A stretch of DNA of 64,000 nt, taken from contig NC_080041.1 of NCBI RefSeq assembly GCF_012489685.1, positions 105,369,760 through 105,433,759 of the forward strand. The letters run 5' to 3'. The notes beneath the pieces are model-generated. The model made no database searches. It saw only the letters and a program-made list of their open reading frames with translations, and was not told the origin of the DNA. The DNA comes from Lotus japonicus. Taxonomy: Eukaryota; Streptophyta; Magnoliopsida; Fabales; Fabaceae. The position numbers and the translations under genes were made by a program. Of the stretch, positions 56,465 to 64,000 are shown piece after piece (the first letter of the stretch is position 1; every line of letters begins with the position of its first letter).

Positions 56465-58611
56465 TGTTTCCTCAGCAACTTTGCATGGCATTAAGATTGC
56501 GCGTTCCGCTCCTGTTTCATACTTAGCTTGCTGTTTGCATATGACAGTGTTATCTTTGCTCGTGCAACGACGCAAGAAGCACTGAAAATTAAGGCTATCC
56601 TAGCCTCCTATGAGCAAGCTTCTGGACAAGTCATTAAACTTGACAAGTCTATGCTCTCATGTAGCCGAAATGTGCTAGAGAACTGTTTTCATGAGCTTAA
56701 GCAGCTATTGAATGTAAAGGCGGTGGAGTGTATTGACAAGTATTTGGATCTTCCTACCATTATAGGCAAGTCTAAAACCCATATTTTCTCCTTTGTTAAG
56801 AACCGAGTTTGGAAGAAGCTCAAGGGTTGGAAGGAAAAGTCTCTTTCGCGGGCAGGTAGGGAGGTTCTGGTAAAGGCTGTGGCCCAATCCATTCCTTCCT
56901 ATGTCATGTCATGCTTCTTATTGCCTGATGGTATTTGCTCGGATATTGAGGGTATGATTAGCTGGTTTTATTGGGGTGGTGACGTCACTAAGCGTGGCAT
57001 GCATTGGTTGAGCTGGAAATCTCTCTGTAAACCAAAAGCTTGTGGTGGGCTTGGCTTTTGTGATTTTAAAAAAATTAATATGGCTTTGGTAGCCAAGAAT
57101 TGGTGGTGCTTGATAAATTGTCCGGACTCTTTGCTTGGGAAAATATTCAAGGCCGTGTACTATCCAAGGAACTCTATTTTTAGTGCAAAGAAGGGATGTC
57201 GCCCTAGCTATGCATGGTCTAGTATCTTATGTTCAGGAACAGCTCTAGAGAAGGGGGGTATGTGGAAGGTTGGTGATGGAAGAAATATAAGAGCTTGGAC
57301 TGATAGATGGGTGCCTGGGACCTCACCTTTGGTGTATAGTGAGTCTCTCGCAGAGGATCTTGGCATAAAGTTTGTATAAGATTTAATGGTGCAAGGTAAT
57401 ATTGCTTGGAATAAGGATTTACTTGAGTTCATGTGTTGTCCACCTACGGCTAAGTCTATTTTGGCAATTCCTTTGCCTATGCGGTACCTCAGCAAGATGT
57501 TTTCTTCTAGCCCTTGACTTTTGATGGGTTTTACACCACAAAATATGGGTACCAATTCTTGCAATCGGAGGAGCAAACTTTAGCGTCTAGGGCTTCCAAC
57601 GTGCCATCTATGCAAGTTGCAGCTTGGAAGAAAATATAGGCAGCTCCAACACTTCCTAGATGTCGAGAAACGGGGTGGCGCGCGTGCCTTGGAGCACTCC
57701 CGGTTCGTGAGGTGCTTCATGCTCGTGGCTTGGACCTAGAACCAATTTGTCCCCGCTGCAATACGGCCCCCGAGTCGGTGCATCACGCACTTCTGTTCTG
57801 CCCCATAGTGCGAGCAACGTGGTTTGCGAGTAGCCTGGGGTTACGCTTGGAGCAAGAGCGTTGTTTTCGTGATTTTATGCTTGAATTCTTGCAGGTTGTT
57901 GATGATGAAGGGCTGGGAGTTTTTCTTGAGACCCTGTATGCGGTGTGGAGCTCGCGGAATGACTTAGTATTCAAGGACGCAAGCTCTACGGTGGACCAGC
58001 TGCTATGCCTCGACTCTCTTCTCCATCTGGGACCAGCTATGGTGGATGCCCATGCCCGTTCGCACCAGCCCCACCCTTCGAAGTGGTCACGGCCAGCTCC
58101 AGGCACTTTCAAGATTAATATCGACGCATCGGTCAACCAGGAAGGTCATGGTGGATTTGGGTTCATTGCACGTAATAGTCGGAGTGAAGTCCTTGCAGCA
58201 GCGTGTTGGAGATATGGTCCGGTCACCTCCCCAACGGTGGCGGAAGCTCTCTCTATGTGATGGTCGATGATTTTAGCCAGGGATCTTGGCTTCCGCCGGG
58301 TTGTGTTTGAAACGGATTGCTTACTCTTAACCCAAGCTTGGAAACGCAAGGGTGGTGGTTGCTCTTTTTTAGATTCTATTGTGAAGGATTGTAACTTTTT
58401 GCTATAGACTTTGATGTTTTTTCCTTATTGTATGTTCGCCGTACATAAAACTGTGCGGCCGATGCTTTATCGTCTTTGTCGTTTTCGCAAGGTGAGTTTG
58501 TGTGGATTGAGAATGTCCCTCCTCAGCTTATTGTCATTGTCCAATCTGATGTACTGGTCTCAGTGCCTCCTACTTCTTCTTAATTGAATGAGTTTTGTTT
58601 TAAAAAAATAT
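56465..58611 (+). mobile_element. 5'-truncated L1-type LINE, inactive
   Basis: Bounded by an 18-bp target duplication (ATATAAAATAAAATGGCA at 56447-56464 and 58612-58629), with a short A-rich tail. The coding remnant starts at the end of the reverse transcriptase: the catalytic FADD box reads FAYDSVIF. RT thumb sequence follows (DKYLDLPTIIGKSK, SRAGREVLVKAVAQSIPSYV), then GGLGFCDFKKINMALVAKNW, a zf-RVT region (ICPRCNTAPESVHHALLFCP) and an RNase H domain (FKINIDASVNQEGHGGFGFI). Stops occur at about 57377 and 58258, among others. The mutated catalytic Asp and missing ORF1 show it is dead. Confidence 0.88.
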
Positions 58612-58906
58612 ATATAAAATAAAATGGCAATTCGGTACAAAATAAAAATTAAAAAACATATTTCCCACTACAAAGGAACTCAAACAAATTTTAGGAAGGT
58701 TGTTGATATCACGACCAAAATGGCAAATTCAGTACAAAATAAAAATTCGAAAATGAAACGAACTAGCCCATCTTGTCTATAATATGTTTAAAGATGCTCT
58801 CAAACTCCTTTAGATAAATCCTCAAGCATGTCTACTTCATGATTCATCAGGCTAATTATTACCATCAAGCAAATTTGTGGCCTTCAAAATTGTGAAATTG
58901 ATCTTC
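58612..58906. other. Spacer and out-of-frame Hsp70 D lid remnant
   Basis: It begins with the right target duplication of the LINE. AAAATGGCAA(A)TTC.GTACAAAATAAAAATT occurs twice (about 58621 and 58721). From about 58851 the minus strand encodes [16 protein letters not shown], the lid segment of Hsp70 D in another frame. Confidence 0.6.
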
Positions 58907-60691
58907 TCAGCAATTCTTCAAAGCTTTCTTCTTCTTGTAAATTTTGTATTCTAAAGCATTCAATTCATTGACCTTCTCACGGAATTCATTATCTTCAGCC
59001 TGGAAAATCTCAGCTTCTTGAATCAATCTTTTGATCTCTTCAGTTGACAGTCTTTCTTTGTCATTGATTATGGTGATCTCATTCTTAATACCAGTGGTTT
59101 TTTCCTCAGCAGAAACAGTCAGAATGCCATTTTCATCAATAGAAAAACATACATAATGAGGATTGCCACGAGGAGCAGGAGGAAAACCAGAAAGACGAAA
59201 AGAACCCAAAAAATTGTTATCACTGGCTCTTGCTCTCTCACCCTCGTAAACCATAATTGAGACACAGGATTGGTTATCATAAACTGTACAGAATCCTTTT
59301 GTCTTCTTGACAGGAATGGTAGTGTTCCTAGGAATCACCACACTCATGATATCACCTTGTACATGCTTACCGAGAGATAGGGGTGTAACATCTAACAGCA
59401 CCAAGTTTGGAACATTCTTAATGCCGTCACTCAACACAGCAGCCTGGACAGCTGCACCATAAGCAACAGCCTCATCAGGGTTGAGGCTCTTGCACAAATC
59501 CTTTCCATTGAAAAACTCCTGCAATAGCTGTTGCACTCTTGGAATCCTAGAAGATCCACCAACAAGGACAACCTCATGCACATTGCTCTTGTCCATCTTA
59601 GCATCAACAAGACACTTATCTACTGTCTCCATACACTCTTCAAAGAGTTCCGTGTTAATTTCCTCAAATTTTGCACGAGTGATTGATGAAGAGAAATCAA
59701 TGCCACTAAACAAACAATCTATCTCAATTGTGGTAAATGAAGAACATGAGAGTGTTCTTTTTGCCCTCTCGCATGCAGTTCTCAACCTTCTCAGGGCTTT
59801 AGGATTTCCACTAATATCCAATTTGCTTTTCCTTTTGAACTCCTTTACAAAGTGGTTCACCATTCTGTTATCAAAGTCCTCTCCTCCAAGATGAGTATTT
59901 CCAGCAGTGGCCTTAACTTCAAAAAAAAGACCTTTAATTGTAAGGAGAGACACATCAAAAGTACCCCCACCAAGGTCAAAGATGAACACATTTCGCTTTT
60001 CTCTACAATTAGCTCTCTTGTCAAGGCCATATGCAATAGCTGCAGCAGTAGGTTCATTGATTATACGCATAATATTGAGACCAGAAATGACACAAGCATC
60101 TATGGTGGCTTTGCGCTGAGAATCATTGAAATAAGCAGGCACTGTAATAACTGCATTGTTAACAGTTGAGTCCAGATATGCTTCTGCAATCTCCCGCATC
60201 TTTGTGAGAATCATGGATGATATTTCCTCTGCACAAAGTTGCTTCTCCTGACCCTTATACTTAACAACAATCATGGGTTTGTCATTAACACCCGCAATAA
60301 CCTTGAATGGCCATAACATCATATCATTTTCTATATCGGGATCACTATACTTCCTACCAATTAATCTCTTCACATCTGCATAAATAGCAACAATTCTCAA
60401 CTACATATTATTTGTTCTGCTTAATGTAAATATTAAGAGGAGGACAGTAATAAAAAAAGTAGGCAATTTACCAAAGACAGTGTTCTCAGGATTTCTTGCT
60501 GCCTGATTCTTTGCAGCATCACCAATCAATCTTTGATCATCTGTGAAAGCAACAAAGGAAGGAGTAGTTCTGTTGCCTTGATCATTGTGAATGATCTCTA
60601 CTCTGTCATATTGCTCTTGCCAAACTGCAACACACGAGTAGGTGGTGCCAAGGTCGATTCCTATGGCGTATCCCTCATCGTTTTTGCTCAT
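58907..60691 (-). CDS. Hsp70 chaperone copy D, truncated lid
   Basis: Exons 60472-60691 and 58907-60375, 562 codons against about 630 in its neighbours. The start MSKNDEG aligns with the family. Nucleotide-binding signatures [19 protein letters not shown] and [11 protein letters not shown] are intact, and the substrate-binding domain is complete. The lid ends early as [12 protein letters not shown] followed by a stop; matching lid sequence continues downstream in another frame, so a small deletion caused a frameshift. It may still yield a lidless chaperone, or be an early pseudogene. Another change is DACVISGLN where others have DAGVIAGLN. Confidence 0.8.
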
Positions 60692-61210
60692 ACTTTCTTT
60701 CAATCTAACAAAAGAAATGATGTCAAAAAGAACTGAATTGAGGGTTGGCAAGAATAGAATGGTGAAAAAACGAAACTCAAGTTCAGTTATATATGTGTCA
60801 CATGAGAATCAGCTGAATATTTTTCAAACAGGTGTGACTATTAGTATATCGAAAATAATACTAATTGGCAGTTCATCTCCACCGAACCAAGAACCTCATT
60901 CTATGTATCACTTAATAAATGCATTATTTGAAAAACTGAGGCCCTTTCATCTATGTCATCCAGCTTACTACTTTTATTGTTTTTCCTTATTTTCCATGTT
61001 GTGTTAATATGAATTTAATATTTTCGTGTCTTTACACTTTCTTCTCGTATTTTTGTAACTAATACCACTAAAGAACTGAAATTCTCTATAAGCACACATC
61101 TGATTTTGGGACTCCATGGAGGGAAGACCTTATTATATTCACTCCTAATTATAGTGCAATTAAATAATGACATACTAAAAATGAGTCATATCATTATTCA
61201 TTAATGCTGA
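60692..61210. promoter_or_regulatory. Upstream region of Hsp70 D
   Basis: Contains minus-strand CATATATAAC near 60785-60795 as a candidate TATA box, TGTGTCACATGAGAATCAG shared with C, and the block at 60834-60950 shared with Hsp70 B. No gene seen. Confidence 0.4.
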
Positions 61211-61385
61211 CAATCAGCAAAGCAGCCAGAGGAGCTGCATCATAAGCAATACTAACTGTTAAACTTTAGGAATCATGTACACTGCTCTTGTTCCATCTTA
61301 GCATCTTTATGGAACCTATGTACAGTTTCCATTCACCATCTAAACATGCCAATGTTAAATTCCTCAAACCTTGCGCGAGTGGTTG
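61211..61385 (-). pseudogene. Hsp70 nucleotide-binding domain relic
   Basis: The minus strand aligns with the segment from the FEEINMDLF region through DAKMDKSS and the [13 protein letters not shown] region of the neighbours. The piece coding VVLVGGSSR is deleted and several stops are present. Confidence 0.65.
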
Positions 61386-62049
61386 AAGTCACTTTGTTCT
61401 GAACTGGGAATTACTGATATAGCTTTAATTGGTGTTTAACTTGGAGATGTATTGCCTTGGCTGTCCAAGTCTTTGACTTGATTTTTGCTGTAATGCATGT
61501 GTCCACTAAAATGGATGTTGAAACAGGCTTAGGAAATCTTGATGATTATATTCATTAGTGGACAATGAGGGAGAAGACCATTAACAATGGCATAATTAAT
61601 TAAGCTGTTTATTCAAACGCACACTTAATCTGATTGATACTTAAAACCGCCTTTCATACACATCACCGGATGTCACACTAGAGCTCTGTTATATCTATCT
61701 CATTACAGATTGAGGCTGTTTAATTTGTTCCCGACAGGTCTGATAATGTCCGAGTCACAACATTCAATTGACAAAAGGGTGAATTACTCTACATAGATGA
61801 AATACTCAATTAAGGTGCATTTAGTTAAATAGCTTAATTAACTTTTATGTCAATGAGTGCTCTTCACATGCTTATTACAAGCTGATATGAGAAACTAATA
61901 TAAAAAGTTCAAAAGACCTTATAACCTGATCATGAGCTAATTTTCTAAGCATGTCCAAATACTTAATTAAGTGCTTATCTTAATCAAGCTCTTAGAACAT
62001 TACCTTATCATATTTAGTCACTATGGTTTAGATCCTTAAATGGAGCATT
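61386..62049. other. Intergenic, no gene seen
   Basis: Includes a block shared with 50335-50400 and otherwise AT-rich sequence without recognisable features. Confidence 0.4.
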
Positions 62050-62275
62050 ATTCATGTAGGGTAGATCTAATAGGGAGGTCAGGCCAAGAAAATGAAGCTT
62101 TGAGGCTTATTGAAAGCATGCCTTTGAAGATGATGAAGTAACTTGGAGAATTTTGCTTAGTAATTGCAAGATGAATGGGGATGTAGAAGTTGCAGAAAAA
62201 GCAGCCAATTCTCCATTGCTGTTGGATCCTCAAGATTCTTCTGCTTATGTTCTTTTGCCTAATGTAAATTCTTTA
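62050..62275 (+). pseudogene. PPR protein (E-domain region) fragment
   Basis: The plus strand reads [20 protein letters not shown], then after a frameshift [19 protein letters not shown] and AEKAANSPLLLDPQDSSAYV. This is the tail of a PLS-class pentatricopeptide repeat protein, where the consensus runs MVDLLGR.G, then W..LL, then LL.LDP.DSSAYVLLSN. The frameshift near 62138 and the lack of upstream repeats make it a fragment. Such proteins usually act on organelle RNA. Confidence 0.75.
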
Positions 62276-62756
62276 CTATCAAAATTTCTTGGTCTTCATT
62301 ACACAAGAAAAAAGGATGTCACACACAACTGCAATATTGAACTCTAGTCCCAGAATAAGGTCTCAAATGAGGTTATTAAGTTATTAATCACAAATCCATA
62401 CCCCTAAATAAGTGATTTCCTTACATGAAATGCTTCATCAGTGCACTCTTTCATGATCACAATCTTCTTTGCTGTGCTTCAGCACCAAACTTCTAACTCA
62501 TTTTTCATATTCCATCATCTATAACTAACCAATTAAACCCTCATCGGGTGAATCACTTCAGAAACTCACAAGAGGTCATTTACAAATTCTTCATGTGCTT
62601 GTTTGCTTTCATTGCCTTCAAGACCACAGCTACTGGAGAAGCTTTATTTGTTACACACCCCAATGTCATGATGCTTATAGTTTTGATGACTGTTCTCTTT
62701 TTCTTATGGTGACAAATTCAAGATTTTAAATTGTGGAGACAGTATTATAATTGTGC
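62276..62756. other. Intergenic, no gene seen
   Basis: No coding or repeat signal recognised. Confidence 0.4.
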
Positions 62757-62786
62757 AAACACACGCACACGCGCGCGTGCAGACAG

Positions 62787-62833
<47 letters not shown>
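62757..62833. repeat. Compound (AC)n(AT)n microsatellite
   Basis: Alternating purine-pyrimidine tract: interrupted AC/GC dinucleotides, then about 13 AC and about 11 AT units. Confidence 0.95.
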
Positions 62834-63356
62834 AAATATCACATTCAATCATTTCTATTTGTCACTAAGGTTTTAGCACAAGTATTACGAAACAACATTA
62901 ATTCATGCATTTTTCATTTACAATATGTGGAGAAAACTCTTTAGATTGATGCATTTTTCAAAGCAACTTTTAATATAAATAGAGACATTATTTAAAGTAC
63001 AGTATATATATAAAAATATGAGATTAAAAGTTAATTGACACTCAATCCGTCCATGCTTCTACATAACCCGAAATCTCCAGATACTCAACTAGCTTAGATG
63101 CAGAGAAGACAAAACAATGTGCAACAAGTTAAAATATGTTCAATTTGATGTCAACAATGAGGTATTAAATATTAATCCTGTAGCCATCTGCATTAAGATA
63201 ATATGAGAGCAAAAATGGTATTACTCAGAATAAAAATTATAACCATCAAAATAATTTTACTAAGAATGATAGTAAACATAAACATCTATTGCAATCACAA
63301 TCTAAAGTCCGGATCCTGAAACATAAAAGGTACCTAGTCTCTATGGTGGCTTTGCG
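62834..63356. other. 3' flank of Hsp70 E joined to its coding remnant
   Basis: From about 63060 the sequence matches the 3' flanks of Hsp70 A, B and C (AAATCTCCAGATACTCAACT, TAAACATAAACATCTATTGC, AAAAGGTACCTAG). Near 63335-63345 it jumps directly into N-terminal coding sequence, which marks a large internal deletion. Confidence 0.75.
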
Positions 63357-63893
63357 CTAAGAGTCATTGAAATAAGCAGGCACAGTAATAACTGCATTCT
63401 TAACAGGTGACTCCATATATGCCTCAGCAATTTCTCGCATCTTTGTCAGAACCATGGATGATATTTCCTCAGCACAAAGACGCTTCTCCTGACCCTTATA
63501 CTTAACAAGGACCATGGGCTTATCGTTAACACCGGCAATAACCTTGAATGGCCATAACATGATATCATTTCTTATAATGGGATCACTAAACTTCCTACCA
63601 ATTAATCTCTTAGCATCTGCATAAATAACAACAATTCTCAACTATATATCATTTGTTCTGCTAAATGAAAATATCAAGAAGTTGGCAGTAATAAAATAAA
63701 ATTAGAATTTTACCAAAGACAGTGTTTTCAGGGTTTGTAGCAGCCTGATTCTTGGCAGCATCACCAATCAACCTCTGTTCATCAGTGAAAGCAACAAAGG
63801 AGGGAGTAGTTCTGTTCCCTGCCAAACCGCAACACACAAGTCCGTGGTGCCAAGGTCGATTCCTATGGCACATCCATCATCATTTTTGTCCAT
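63357..63893 (-). pseudogene. Hsp70 copy E, internally deleted
   Basis: Exon 1 (63714-63893, start MDKNDDG) has lost 40 nt after VAVWQ, removing EQ...IIHNDQ and shifting frame. It is 180 nt instead of 220. Exon 2 (from 63616) keeps [13 protein letters not shown] to AYFNDS, where a CAG to TAG change gives a stop. About five codons later the coding sequence ends at a deletion of roughly 1.4 kb that fuses it to the 3' flank. No function is expected. Confidence 0.88.
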
Positions 63894-64000
63894 TCTTTCT
63901 TTCAACCTAACTAAAGAAACGTTTTCCAAAGAACTGAATTGAGTCAAGTTCAGTTTTATGTGTCACATGGATGAGTGTATATACTTATTTATAGGTAGAA

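Noticed and set aside
56253..56585. Glycine-rich open frame as a gene
   Set aside because: GGT-type repeat composition, and it reads across the LINE insertion boundary.

Overview
The window is nuclear DNA of a flowering plant, probably a dicot and possibly a legume (the clade is an inference from style only). The supports are spliced genes with GT-AG introns, Helitrons with RPA-like genes, Stowaway, Harbinger, hAT and Mutator MITEs, an L1-type LINE, a solo LTR, a plastid rpoB insertion and a PPR fragment. There is no sign of bacterial gene organisation.

Host backbone. Five cytosolic-type Hsp70 genes or pseudogenes lie in the same orientation (minus strand): A 2127-4128, B 42465-44461, C 50836-52819, D 58907-60691, E 63357-63893. 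Two older Hsp70 relics lie at 50.1 kb and 61.3 kb. The complete members share the classical plant Hsp70 intron, which splits the first Asp codon of exon 2. A and B are intact, C has a nonsense codon in exon 1, D has a frameshifted lid, and E has collapsed. A, B and C lack the C-terminal EEVD motif and carry a basic KRKRGR-like tail instead. The flanks of A and B are segmental duplicates of each other (5.0-8.2 kb against 45.0-48.8 kb, and 41.7-42.1 kb against 48.7-49.9 kb). This makes it possible to see later insertions against their empty sites.

Helitron nest, 8179-41733. A plus-strand Helitron interrupts the A/B spacer; its empty site survives near 48.71 kb. Into it a minus-strand, apparently autonomous Helitron has inserted (8319-37281 as assembled). 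In transcription order this inner element carries an RPA1-like gene with 9 exons and 572 codons, a long spacer, a double-B3-domain protein, a Rep/helicase (HUH nuclease plus PIF1-type helicase), and a second double-B3 protein just before the 3' hairpin.

Assembly problem. A gap of exactly 100 N (24179-24278) separates two nearly identical 12.3-kb segments (11894-24178 and 24279-36548). They differ mostly by homopolymer indels that concentrate next to the gap. The simplest reading is that two contig ends overlap and were not merged. The true inner Helitron would then be about 16.6 kb, with one copy of each gene.

Other insertions. A Pack-MULE-like element carries a bHLH exon (5.2-7.0 kb). Two head-to-tail mini-Helitrons lie inside the Helitron spacer. 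There are two Stowaway MITEs, three Harbinger-like MITEs, a palindrome-rich Mutator-type MITE, a GC-rich hAT-like element with an empty-site control, an AT-rich non-autonomous Helitron (54.4-56.1 kb) and a related 5' end (46.2 kb), a SINE, a solo LTR, and a 5'-truncated LINE with an 18-bp target duplication. The Hsp70 array looks like a tandem family that decays while serving as a target for nested transposition.
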